Both the position numbers and the translations under genes were made by a program. From NCBI GenBank assembly GCA_043763625.1, contig JAYULL010000009.1, forward strand, positions 1 to 64,000: a DNA stretch of 64,000 nucleotides, read 5' to 3'. Positions 24,884-33,256 of the stretch are shown here, one piece after another (within the stretch, counting starts at the first letter, position 1; each line of letters opens with the position of its first letter). The notes beneath the pieces were generated by a model. The model was not told where the DNA came from. It ran no database searches and worked only from the letters and a program-made list of their open reading frames with translations. Origin of the DNA: Rubrolithibacter sp043763625. GTDB taxonomy: Bacteria; Bacteroidota; Bacteroidia; Sphingobacteriales; Sphingobacteriaceae.

Positions 24884-25866
24884 AACGATATTTTCTTCTT
24901 ATTCTAACCCTACTGTATTCTTATTGCTCCCTTGCCCAAGAGGCCTTTATAGTGAGCGTGGTAGATAAAACAAATAACCAGCCTATACCGCATGTTTCGC
25001 TAGTTCTCTTAAAAAGCAATCTCGCGGCTACTACCGACGAAAACGGAAAATTTGAACTCAATAATGCGCTATCGGCTGCAGAGGATACCTTATTAATATC
25101 CGTATTTGGTTATCATAATGCCAAGTTTGCAACATCCTATTTTTCTAACTCCAAATCTGTTGAATTAAAACCTGTATCGGCTCCTACAGAAGGATTTAAG
25201 ATTTCAAGGCAGGGGCGAAAAAGGCATCTGTTGAATGAATTCCAGCCGGGACTAATAACATACTTCTTAGGGCTTCAAAAGTCTTCAGAGTTATTTAATT
25301 ACCTGCAGGTTGCTCAAAAATTTGAATTACCGGTAAAAAACGCATCATTAAAACAGGTGACTATTTTTCGGCTGATTTGGGAGGATATCGAAACATACTT
25401 TGAAGACGGACTGGACAAAGAGGAGTTCAGCGATACCGGGAGTTTGCAAAAAACGAAATTCAGGGTCCGTATTTATGATGTTGATTCGATCACCGGTTTA
25501 CCGGGAAGGGACCTTACTCGTGAGGTAATTAATGTTAACAACCGGCTTAGCAAGGTTATAAAAATGAATTTAGCTTCTTCTAAAGTCACAATTCCGCATA
25601 AAACTTTTTTTGTCGCGGTAGAATGGCTGCGCATCCCGTATAACCTAAGCAGAACCGGTGTTTATTTAGACCAAAAATTACTCGGAATGCCGGGGGGCTA
25701 TGGTAGGTTTCCCACTGCTTGCTATAAACCCATTCTCGGCATGTCCCATAAAAAAAGCTCTACGCTCAACACCTATTCTTTAACTTATCAAAATCAATGG
25801 GTTCCATACACACACTTCGCTCCGGAACTTACTGATTTTGCGATATCCGCCGAGGTGGAGTATTAA
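24880..25866 (+). CDS. Secreted CarboxypepD_reg-like protein B1 (tandem module 1)
   Basis: The ATG at 24880 overlaps the A1 stop (ATGA) and begins a signal peptide (MKRYFLLILTLLYSYCSLAQ), so I prefer it to the in-frame ATG at 24811. The 328-residue protein has a CarboxypepD_reg-like domain (~22-100: VVDKTNNQPIPHVSLVLLK) and the same C-terminal domain as A1 (LKQVTIFRLIWEDIE, FRVRIYDVDSITGLPGRDL, IPHKTFFVAVEWLRIPYNL). It ends THFAPELTDFAISAEVEY, like B2. Translational coupling to A1 suggests stoichiometric production of partner proteins. Confidence 0.85.
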   Translation: MKRYFLLILTLLYSYCSLAQEAFIVSVVDKTNNQPIPHVSLVLLKSNLAATTDENGKFELNNALSAAEDTLLISVFGYHNAKFATSYFSNSKSVELKPVSAPTEGFKISRQGRKRHLLNEFQPGLITYFLGLQKSSELFNYLQVAQKFELPVKNASLKQVTIFRLIWEDIETYFEDGLDKEEFSDTGSLQKTKFRVRIYDVDSITGLPGRDLTREVINVNNRLSKVIKMNLASSKVTIPHKTFFVAVEWLRIPYNLSRTGVYLDQKLLGMPGGYGRFPTACYKPILGMSHKKSSTLNTYSLTYQNQWVPYTHFAPELTDFAISAEVEY

Positions 25867-25872
25867 ATTTAT

Positions 25873-25971
25873 GTTCAAAGCGATGGCGGATATATCTCGA
25901 TGGAAGACGGCAGCCAAGTTCCTATTTCCCGCCAAAAGCGTGATGAGGTTTTGAACAAGATTTTGAAGTAA
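25873..25971 (+). pseudogene. 99-bp direct repeat, copy 2: in-frame LytTR 3' remnant
   Basis: This encodes VQSDGGYISMEDGSQVPIS and then RQKRDEVLNKILK-stop, i.e. the last 32 codons of the LytTR gene with conservative changes (I/V, R/K, M/L) and no frameshift. It begins 6 bp after the B1 stop and has no start codon in frame, so it cannot be a functional regulator. The 63 bp after it are nearly identical to those after the real LytTR gene. Confidence 0.93.
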
Positions 25972-26034
25972 AGAAATTAGAGAAGGATGATTATTTAGAA
26001 AAAAAGTTATTTGTTGAACCATTATTTCTAACCT

Positions 26035-27000
26035 GTGAGAACAATTTTATTTCTTTTTCTTGGCGTGCTTTCTGCTGTTCCGCGTTTATTATGTGCTCAG
26101 TCTTTAACTTTTCAGGGATCAGTTGTCGAAAAAAACGGTCGCACTCCGATCCCATACGCATCGGTTCGACTTATAAACGAAAAAGTAAGCACGGGGGCAG
26201 ATGATAAAGGAACATTTAAGCTTCTATCTTCTAATCCTGTTGAAAATGACACCTTATTATTTTCCGCTATCGGGTACCGTACAATAAAAATTCCGGTTGC
26301 CGGCTTTGTTCAGAAGCGAGTTGTTCAGTTGGAAGAAGACATTCAATTTTTGAATGAGGTAAAGGTTTTGGCAAAGTTTAAACGAAAAACTATCACTTTA
26401 AATTCCTTGGACGCAGAGGTCAAAGCGGTCCCTGATTGGTCCTACGCGGGGTTCCGCCAAACAGCTAGAAAATTTATAGCTCCGGCCGAATATTCAAGAT
26501 TGAAGCAGGTTAGCATCAGACGATATCTCACTAGGAAGTCGCCCTTTGAGAATAAAGATTGCCGTTTTAGAATAAGAGTATATGACGTGGACGAAATTAC
26601 CGGAGCCCCGGGAGTTGACATCTCTCATAGACTTATTGAAGTCGAAGAAACAGGCAACAGGCAACTAATAACTCTCGACCTCAGTAGGTATAATATCGTA
26701 ATACCTAAAAAGACTTTCTTTGTTGCTATCGAATGGCTTTTTATTGGCTTTAACGAAAGTATTCAAATGACTTTGGGGCCACGTTTTGCTTCGGAGTTCG
26801 AAAGTGAAAAAGGCTCGGATGCGGCTATTCTCGAGTATCGAATACGGTATGAACCGATTATTTATTCTATGGACGACAGCGAAAATATGAGAAACATTTA
26901 CCAACAAAACCCGAATGGAACTTGGATACACCCGGACAAAGTTGTAACATCAGGTCCCGCAATTTCTACCGTTTTGACTTATACTGTACAGAAAAAATGA
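26035..27000 (+). CDS. Secreted CarboxypepD_reg-like protein A2 (tandem module 2)
   Basis: 321-residue paralogue of A1 from the same GTG start context. The signal peptide and first ~47 residues are almost identical to A1. A 78-nt stretch (26094-26171) is identical to 23971-24048, after which similarity falls sharply. The shared C-terminal domain is complete (LKQVSIRRYLT, FRIRVYDVDEITGAPGVDI, IPKKTFFVAIEWLFIGFNE). It overlaps B2 by ATGA. Function is unknown; the frame is intact, so it is not an obvious decaying copy. Confidence 0.85.
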   Translation: MRTILFLFLGVLSAVPRLLCAQSLTFQGSVVEKNGRTPIPYASVRLINEKVSTGADDKGTFKLLSSNPVENDTLLFSAIGYRTIKIPVAGFVQKRVVQLEEDIQFLNEVKVLAKFKRKTITLNSLDAEVKAVPDWSYAGFRQTARKFIAPAEYSRLKQVSIRRYLTRKSPFENKDCRFRIRVYDVDEITGAPGVDISHRLIEVEETGNRQLITLDLSRYNIVIPKKTFFVAIEWLFIGFNESIQMTLGPRFASEFESEKGSDAAILEYRIRYEPIIYSMDDSENMRNIYQQNPNGTWIHPDKVVTSGPAISTVLTYTVQKK

Positions 27001-27986
27001 AACGATCTTTTCTTCTCGTTATAACTATTCTACTTTCTTATTGCTCTTTTGCTAAGGAGGTATTCAAAGTAAAGGTTGTGGATAAAACTAATTCAAAGCC
27101 TATACCTTATGTTTCGGTAGTTCTCTTAAAAAGCAACCTCGTTATTACTATCGACGAAAAAGGAGAATTTGAATTAGCTGAGGATATAACAATCACAGGA
27201 GACACTTTACTGTTTTCTGTGTTCGGATTTTGCACCATTAAACACCCTGCTTCGTATTTCAACAACTTCCAAATTGTTGAACTAACCCCTACTAATTTGC
27301 CTGTAAATGGTACAAGAAACGCAGAAAAACCCGGAAAAAGATTTAGCTTGAACGAATTTCAGCCGAAGAAAGTAAAATACTTCTTGGGGCTACAAAAATC
27401 TTCCGAGGTATTTAACTTTCTGCAAGTTGCTCAGAAATTTGAAGTGCCGGCAAAAAACGTGGCCTTGAAACAAGTGAGTATTTTCAGACTGGTTTGGGAG
27501 GATATTGAACGAGAAATGGAAAGAGAAAAAGCGGCGGGTCAGGTTAGCGATACAGGCAGCTTGCAAAAAACAACATTCAGAGTTAGAATCTATGATGTAG
27601 ATTCGGTAACCGGTTTGCCGGGAAAAGACTTATCAGAAATAGAAGTTAAAGACCGCCGAAGCAACCTCATTAAAGTAAACTTAAGTCAACATAAAATAAT
27701 TGTTCCTCAACAAACTTTTTTTGTTGCTGTAGAATGGCTGCGCATCCCTTACAACTTAAGCCGAACAGCTATTACTGTTGACGAAAAGCTATTGGGAATA
27801 CCGGAAGAAAAAGCAGGTTATGGGGGAATGCTGATTTCTTGCTATAAACCCATTCTCGGCATGTCTGCCGAAAAAGGATCGAAGTTTAACACTTATGCTT
27901 TGACCTATCAAAACGAATGGGTTCCTTATACCCATTTTGCGCCGGAACTTACTGATTTTGCTATATCTGCGGAAGTGGAGTATTAG
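26997..27986 (+). CDS. Secreted CarboxypepD_reg-like protein B2 (tandem module 2)
   Basis: 329-residue paralogue of B1. The ATG at 26997 overlaps the A2 stop and starts the signal peptide MKRSFLLVITILLSYCSFA; the in-frame ATG at 26922 lies inside A2. CarboxypepD_reg-like domain at ~22-100 (VVDKTNSKPIPYVSVVLLK), then the shared C-terminal domain (LKQVSIFRLVWEDIE, FRVRIYDVDSVTGLPGKDL, VPQQTFFVAVEWLRIPYNL). The C-terminal end is the same as in B1. One base after its TAG stop the third LytTR remnant begins. Confidence 0.85.
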   Translation: MKRSFLLVITILLSYCSFAKEVFKVKVVDKTNSKPIPYVSVVLLKSNLVITIDEKGEFELAEDITITGDTLLFSVFGFCTIKHPASYFNNFQIVELTPTNLPVNGTRNAEKPGKRFSLNEFQPKKVKYFLGLQKSSEVFNFLQVAQKFEVPAKNVALKQVSIFRLVWEDIEREMEREKAAGQVSDTGSLQKTTFRVRIYDVDSVTGLPGKDLSEIEVKDRRSNLIKVNLSQHKIIVPQQTFFVAVEWLRIPYNLSRTAITVDEKLLGIPEEKAGYGGMLISCYKPILGMSAEKGSKFNTYALTYQNEWVPYTHFAPELTDFAISAEVEY

Positions 27987-27987
27987 G

Positions 27988-28086
27988 GTTAAACCCGACG
28001 GCGGATATATCTCCATGGAAGACGGCAGTCAAATTCCTATTTCCCGCCAAAAGCGTGACAAGGTTTTGAACAAGATTATGAAGTAG
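27988..28086 (+). pseudogene. 99-bp direct repeat, copy 3: in-frame LytTR 3' remnant
   Basis: This encodes VKPDGGYISMEDGSQIPIS and then RQKRDKVLNKIMK-stop, again frame-intact and without a start. It starts 1 bp after the B2 stop. Unlike copies 1 and 2, the sequence after its stop is unrelated to 23850-23911, so this is the right-hand boundary of the array. Confidence 0.93.
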
Positions 28087-28115
28087 CTATCTTGTAAGAA
28101 ACTTCCGAAACCGAA

Positions 28116-29324
28116 ATGCCGCAAACATCCCAAGAAGCTGTTAATCCTTCACCTCCTCAAACTCGTATTGCCTCTGTAGATATTTATCGGGGTTTTGTAA
28201 TGCTGCTAATGGCCGGCGAAATTCTAGGTTTTTGGCATTTAGCCGAAGCGTTTCCGAACAGCTCTTTTTGGAGGTTTTTAGCCTTTCACCAATCGCATGT
28301 TGAATGGACAGGTGCTTCGCTGCACGACATGATCCAGCCTTCGTTTACTTTTTTGGTGGGCGTAGTTTTACCTTATTCGCTTTCTGCTCGTACAACCCGA
28401 GGCAGTTCTTTTGCTTCGCTTTTAAAACATGCAATTATTCGAAGCCTTATTCTTATTTGTCTTGGGATTTTTCTTCGTTCCATGCACTCCAAGCAAACTT
28501 ATTTCACTTTTGAGGATACGCTTACCCAAATCGGCTTAGGCTATACCTTTCTTTTTTTGATCTCTTACTTACCGCATAGAGGCCAAGTCGTATCTCTCAT
28601 CCTATTGCTTGCCGGATATTGGCTTGCCTTTGCTTTATATACCTTGCCGGGAACGACATTTGACTACAATGCTGCCGGCATTTCTCCCGTTTGGGAACAT
28701 AATTTTTCAGGCTTAGCTGCGCACTGGAACAAAAACACAAACTTTGCTTGGGCCTTTGACCGCCGGTTCTTAAATCTCTTTCCTCGCGAAAATCCTTTTA
28801 CCAATAACGGAGGCGGCTATTCTACTTTGAGTTTTATACCTACGTTAGGCACGATGATTTTGGGCCTGTTTGCCGGTAAAATCTTAAAATCAGATTATTC
28901 TTCCCCTTTAAAAATTAAGAATTTTTTGCTTATCGGCTTAATACTATTGCTAGCGGCAATTGCCTTACACCTTACCGGAATTAATCCTATCGTTAAAAGA
29001 ATATGGACTCCGGCTTGGGTGCTTTTTAGCGCCGGCATTTGTTTTTGGTTTTTAGCCTTTTTTTATTACTCGGCCGACTATCGCAAAAAAAAGAACGTTT
29101 TCTTTCTCTTTACCGTTATAGGCACAAATTCTATTGCAGCTTATGTAATTGCCGACGGCTTTTCGTCGTTTATTGCAAATTCGCTTTACATTCACTTAGG
29201 GCAAAATTTCGATGCCGTCTTTGGTGCTGCTTATACAACTTTAGTGAAGGGGTTTTTAGTTCTTATTGTGGAATTATTGATACTGCTTTGGCTGTTCAGA
29301 AAAAAGATCTTTATTAAAATTTGA
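28116..29324 (+). CDS. COG4299/DUF5009 (heparan-glucosaminide acetyltransferase-like) membrane protein
   Basis: 402 residues with about ten membrane spans. The opening RIASVDIYRGFVMLLMAGEI and HQSHVEWTGASLHDMIQPSFTFLVGVVLPYS match the family related to human HGSNAT. There, a histidine in the second block is close to the proposed acetyl carrier. Bacterial members are thought to move acyl groups across the inner membrane onto sugars, but substrates are not established. It starts 30 bp after the third LytTR remnant, with no obvious functional link to the array. Confidence 0.85.
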   Translation: MPQTSQEAVNPSPPQTRIASVDIYRGFVMLLMAGEILGFWHLAEAFPNSSFWRFLAFHQSHVEWTGASLHDMIQPSFTFLVGVVLPYSLSARTTRGSSFASLLKHAIIRSLILICLGIFLRSMHSKQTYFTFEDTLTQIGLGYTFLFLISYLPHRGQVVSLILLLAGYWLAFALYTLPGTTFDYNAAGISPVWEHNFSGLAAHWNKNTNFAWAFDRRFLNLFPRENPFTNNGGGYSTLSFIPTLGTMILGLFAGKILKSDYSSPLKIKNFLLIGLILLLAAIALHLTGINPIVKRIWTPAWVLFSAGICFWFLAFFYYSADYRKKKNVFFLFTVIGTNSIAAYVIADGFSSFIANSLYIHLGQNFDAVFGAAYTTLVKGFLVLIVELLILLWLFRKKIFIKI

Positions 29325-29432
29325 TAGGAATTGTAGTTTAAGAAATCTCATAAATGCTTTCTATAATAAAAAAATCGAACCCATTACCTTAACCTTCGTA
29401 TAAAGTTCTGCCTCCTCTTAAGGGCAAATTAA

Positions 29433-31697
29433 ATGGATAGATTTGATGAAAAAAACACATCATCAACAGATAGTATCGACGTAAAAGAAGCTTCTAAACG
29501 AACGCTCGAATTAGGTCAGGTAGCTGTCCTGTTTTCATCCACTATTATTCTGCTCAATCTCTATAAAGGCATCCCCCTTTCATCGGTTTTAATGACTGCC
29601 TTTACCTTTACTTTAACTTTCATCTTACTGTTAACTAAAAAAGGGTATTTAAAATACACAAAAGGCTCCATTGTTTTTGTTGTAAACGTTTTTTTGATTG
29701 TAATAACTAAAGCCGAGGGCCGAGAGTGTGTTAGTTATTTCTTTTTTCTTCCTCTATTGTTTGCCATTCCGTTTACTGTTGAAGACAATAACAATTTAAA
29801 AAAAGAGCTCTTCCTGTATTTAAGCTTCACCGCCGCATGTTTTATTGTTGCCATTATCTGGGCCGATGACAAAAGCAGTTGGCAAATAATACCTCCGGAA
29901 ACTGTAGAATGGAAGTTGTATTCAAACACCGGTTCTGCGATGGTGCTGGCGGCGATTTTTTCGTATTTCAGTATTTTCTTCGAGAGGAAATTTGCCAAAG
30001 AGCTGATCGAACAACGAAATAAAGCTGAAAATTTAAATCATGAACTTCAAACACAATCCGAAAAACTGCAGGTGCAGTCAGAAGAACTTCAGGCTCAAAC
30101 CGAGCATTTGTTATTTTTAAACAACGAACTTCACGAGGAACGCGAAAAGGCCGATAAAGCAAATCAAGCCAAAAGCATCTTTTTGGCGAGTATGAGCCAT
30201 GAAATAAGAACGCCCATGAATGCCGTTCTGGGTATTGCTTCCCTTCTTGGCGATACTGCATTAAATTCAGAACAGAAAGAATACGTTTCGATTATACACC
30301 ATAGCAGTGATGCACTCTTATCGGTAATAAACGATATTCTGGACTTCAGTAAAATAGAGTCGGGTAAAATGGAACTCGAACCCCATGAGTTTAACCTCCG
30401 GAAATCTATTGAAGATGTTTTCGATATGTTTGCCGGCAAAGCAGGCGATAAAAAGCTCGAATTAATCTACACTATCGATTCCCGGTTGCCTAATTTCATT
30501 GTAGCCGACGGCCTGCGCTTAAGACAGGTTTTAGTTAACTTGATCGGTAACGCGGTAAAGTTTACGAAACAGGGAGAAGTTTTTTTAAAAGCAAGGCTGC
30601 AAAATTCAACCAACGAAAGTCTCACTATTTATTTTGAAGTAAGCGATACCGGAATCGGAATTCCTGAAAATAAATTAGACCTGTTGTTTAAAGCCTTTTC
30701 GCAGGTTGATACTTCTACAACCCGTGTTTACGGCGGCACAGGTTTAGGGTTGGCAATTTGCGAAAGACTAGTTAAGCTTATGCAGGGAAGTATTGGCGTT
30801 AAAAGTAAACTTGGTCAAGGAACTACTTTCGGATTTTCATTTAAAGCCCTCCCAGGAATTAAGATGATAAAACCGCTGATACCGGAGTTTATAAATTTTT
30901 CCGGGAAACGAATTTTATTGGCTGACGACAACCTTTCTACTCTTCAAACCCTGCACAGCCAATTTAGGGAATGGAACTTACAAGTAATACCTGTTTCTTC
31001 ATCGGCGCAAGTGCTAGAATTTTTAGCTTCAGATACTTCATTTGATGCACTAATGGTAGATATTTCTTTAAGAGATTCAACCGCTGTAGAATTAGCAAAA
31101 ACTGTAAAACAAAAACACCCGGATATTAAAGTTATTTTAATGAATTATCCCGGCAATCAAACAAGTAAAAAATATCCCGGTCTATTTCAATTCTCTATCA
31201 ACAAGCCGATAAAGCAACATCAACTTTATCTTACTTTAACGTCCTTATTCAACAAGACTTATTTGGATGAAAGTTTTCAAACTCTTGATTCTTCCGTTAA
31301 GCAAACCAATTTAGCAGAAAAATTCCCGCTGAATATCTTAATAGTAGAAGACAATTTAATTAATCAGAAACTGGCGGTGAAAATATTAGACCGACTAGGA
31401 TATGCTGCTGAAGTTGCAGAGAGTGGTGGAGAGGCTTTGGAAAAATTGCAAAAAAATAAATTTGAACTTATTTTAATGGACGTTATTATGCCTGAAGTTG
31501 ACGGCGCAGAAACAACTCGGATAATCCGAAAGAGTCGATTATACCAACCTTATATCGTTGCTGTAACTGCCAACGTTATGCCCGAGGCTCGCCAAGAATG
31601 CCTTAATGCCGGAATGAACGAATACATATCAAAGCCGATAGATATACAAGAACTGATAGAAGTAATAGAAAAAGCTGCTAAAGAAATAAATAAATAG
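29433..31697 (+). CDS. Hybrid sensor histidine kinase with two receiver domains
   Basis: 754 residues. The N-terminal ~180 residues contain about six membrane spans and no large periplasmic loop. A coiled coil (~190-250, NHELQTQSEKLQVQSEELQ) leads to HisKA (FLASMSHEIRTPMNAVLG) and HATPase (NLIGNAVKFTK, DTGIGIPENKL, GGTGLGLAICERL). Receiver 1 (~490-600, ILLADDN, MVDISLRD, INKPIK) has Asn where the usual Thr/Ser stands (VILMNYPGN). Receiver 2 (~630-750, ILIVEDN, LILMDVIMP, VAVTANV, YISKPID) is canonical. No Hpt domain or cognate regulator is adjacent. Confidence 0.93.
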   Translation: MDRFDEKNTSSTDSIDVKEASKRTLELGQVAVLFSSTIILLNLYKGIPLSSVLMTAFTFTLTFILLLTKKGYLKYTKGSIVFVVNVFLIVITKAEGRECVSYFFFLPLLFAIPFTVEDNNNLKKELFLYLSFTAACFIVAIIWADDKSSWQIIPPETVEWKLYSNTGSAMVLAAIFSYFSIFFERKFAKELIEQRNKAENLNHELQTQSEKLQVQSEELQAQTEHLLFLNNELHEEREKADKANQAKSIFLASMSHEIRTPMNAVLGIASLLGDTALNSEQKEYVSIIHHSSDALLSVINDILDFSKIESGKMELEPHEFNLRKSIEDVFDMFAGKAGDKKLELIYTIDSRLPNFIVADGLRLRQVLVNLIGNAVKFTKQGEVFLKARLQNSTNESLTIYFEVSDTGIGIPENKLDLLFKAFSQVDTSTTRVYGGTGLGLAICERLVKLMQGSIGVKSKLGQGTTFGFSFKALPGIKMIKPLIPEFINFSGKRILLADDNLSTLQTLHSQFREWNLQVIPVSSSAQVLEFLASDTSFDALMVDISLRDSTAVELAKTVKQKHPDIKVILMNYPGNQTSKKYPGLFQFSINKPIKQHQLYLTLTSLFNKTYLDESFQTLDSSVKQTNLAEKFPLNILIVEDNLINQKLAVKILDRLGYAAEVAESGGEALEKLQKNKFELILMDVIMPEVDGAETTRIIRKSRLYQPYIVAVTANVMPEARQECLNAGMNEYISKPIDIQELIEVIEKAAKEINK

Positions 31698-31699
31698 GG

Positions 31700-32359
31700 T
31701 CACAACTTACGGAGCATCACCGCCAGCATCTCTCGCCATTCTAAAGTCAGGGCATCCAATTTTACCAGACGCTCTAACAATTCCTTATTCTCCTTGTCGT
31801 GATACCGAACCTTATTAATCTGCATAACAGAAATTTGTTCAGGGTGCGAGCTCAAGTGAATGAGCTTTTCTTTTTTTCTTACCCTGCCGGGAGTAATGGT
31901 TCGAAGATAAAACCCGGTGTAGCCTGTTTCTTGTAAATGAACAGGGAACTTTTTATAATTATAGCGAATGCCGATTATAAAGCAGGGCCCCCTCGGTTCC
32001 GATACCTCTACAACAGCTTCCCCGAGCCGGTATCGGTCGCCGATAAACACATTTTCTTCTAACGCTCCTTCACCGCTTACCGTAAGGTTTTCGCCAAAAG
32101 CCGAGGGCGTTAAATCAAATCCTAATGTATCTTTCCAATACTTAAAGCGGTCGGCGTTATAGCAGCAAACCGCCTTATCGTTTCCGCCATGCACATTCGT
32201 ATGTTGTACCGTGTCCCCGATAAAACCTGCCGAACCTAATTCAATTTCTTCGCTTTCTACCGGTGTCTTTTTAAAAGCTGTGCGTACCGACTGATGATCC
32301 GCGATAAGTAATTCTGCCCGGCCGCTAATATTTATTGATTCAACAGTAATATTCTTCAT
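31700..32359 (-). CDS. MOSC-domain protein (YiiM-like)
   Basis: 219 residues from the ATG at 32359, which overlaps the stop of the upstream UbiA-like gene (ATGA); an in-frame ATG at 32377 lies inside that gene. The MOSC domain (~30-160) contains HGGNDKAVCCYNADRFKYW with the conserved cysteine region, GENLTVSG, GDRYRLGEAVVEVSEPRGPC. A C-terminal three-helix extension follows as in YiiM. MOSC proteins handle molybdenum-cofactor sulfur or reduce N-hydroxylated compounds; the substrate here is not known. It is convergent with the hybrid kinase gene, 2 bp apart. Confidence 0.88.
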   Translation of the reverse strand: MKNITVESINISGRAELLIADHQSVRTAFKKTPVESEEIELGSAGFIGDTVQHTNVHGGNDKAVCCYNADRFKYWKDTLGFDLTPSAFGENLTVSGEGALEENVFIGDRYRLGEAVVEVSEPRGPCFIIGIRYNYKKFPVHLQETGYTGFYLRTITPGRVRKKEKLIHLSSHPEQISVMQINKVRYHDKENKELLERLVKLDALTLEWREMLAVMLRKL

Positions 32360-33234
32360 AAACTGATAAAGCTGCAAGCAAACAAAACCAAGAATTGAAC
32401 AATCATAGTCCCGTCCAAAAAGAAAAAATAATAATACTCATTTCGCTCTCGGCTTGATTTAAAAATAAGCCAAGAGGTTAAAATAACGGTAAAGGTTAAA
32501 CCGATAAAATTTTTATCGATGCCGGAATTAAATAAAAACAGCAATAGGAGGTAAACTGCCAACAACAGCATGCAAACCAAATAAGCCTTGCGCTCACCCA
32601 TCATTACCGGAATAGTTTTAAGCTCGTCTGCCTTATCGCGGAACAAATCGCGAATATCGAAGGGAACGGTAATCGCGGCAATAAAAAGAAAGCGTTTAGC
32701 TACCAGCAAAACGGTATCTCGCGTTGGAACTGACAGGAGACCTTGGCTTTCCAATTCTAAAACCGGTAATAAAACGCAGCTCATCGCCCAGGTAAAAGCG
32801 ATTAAAAACAGTTTAATTCCGGCAATATTTCGCAATCCGAACTTCTTATCTCCCACACTGAAAATAGGAAGATTATAGGCAGCCGAAATCAATGCTAAGA
32901 AAAATAACAGAATTTGAGAAGGAAACGACAAAAACAACATCAACGGAATTAACGACAATACGGCAATAATTGAAATAGTAATAGTAAGCCTGTAATGCGA
33001 AAATATCCATCGAACTCGCCGGAACGGAGAGCTTTCGGGATTCTTGGGCTTAGTCAACAGAATGCTGTAGTTGTACATGGCCAACGTAGAACAGAACATT
33101 AACGCAAGCACATATCCATTCGGGCGAGCATGCAGCAATTGATAGGTTACCATGGATTGGGCCACAGCGCAAAGCGCAATAAAAATGTTGCTGAACAGAA
33201 GAAAATCTAAAACCCGGTAAAATAATTTCTTCAT
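32356..33234 (-). CDS. UbiA-like prenyltransferase-family membrane protein
   Basis: 292 residues with about eight membrane spans. Only the second Asp-rich motif of UbiA enzymes is clear (DIRDLFRDKADELKTIPVMMG). The first motif (NxxxDxxxD) is replaced by YNLPIFSVGDKKFG-type sequence, so catalysis by the usual two-motif mechanism is doubtful. It overlaps the MOSC gene by 4 bp and follows the metallophosphoesterase gene by 22 bp. The family is likely; activity is uncertain. Confidence 0.75.
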   Translation of the reverse strand: MKKLFYRVLDFLLFSNIFIALCAVAQSMVTYQLLHARPNGYVLALMFCSTLAMYNYSILLTKPKNPESSPFRRVRWIFSHYRLTITISIIAVLSLIPLMLFLSFPSQILLFFLALISAAYNLPIFSVGDKKFGLRNIAGIKLFLIAFTWAMSCVLLPVLELESQGLLSVPTRDTVLLVAKRFLFIAAITVPFDIRDLFRDKADELKTIPVMMGERKAYLVCMLLLAVYLLLLFLFNSGIDKNFIGLTFTVILTSWLIFKSSRERNEYYYFFFLDGTMIVQFLVLFACSFISL

Positions 33235-33256
33235 TTAGGCCGGTGGAGCAGACTTG

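Noticed and set aside
23751..28086. Insertion sequence, integron or CRISPR explanation for the 99-bp repeats
   Set aside because: There is no transposase, integrase, terminal inverted repeat or cas gene, and the spacers are 2-kb coding modules. Homologous recombination explains the arrangement better.
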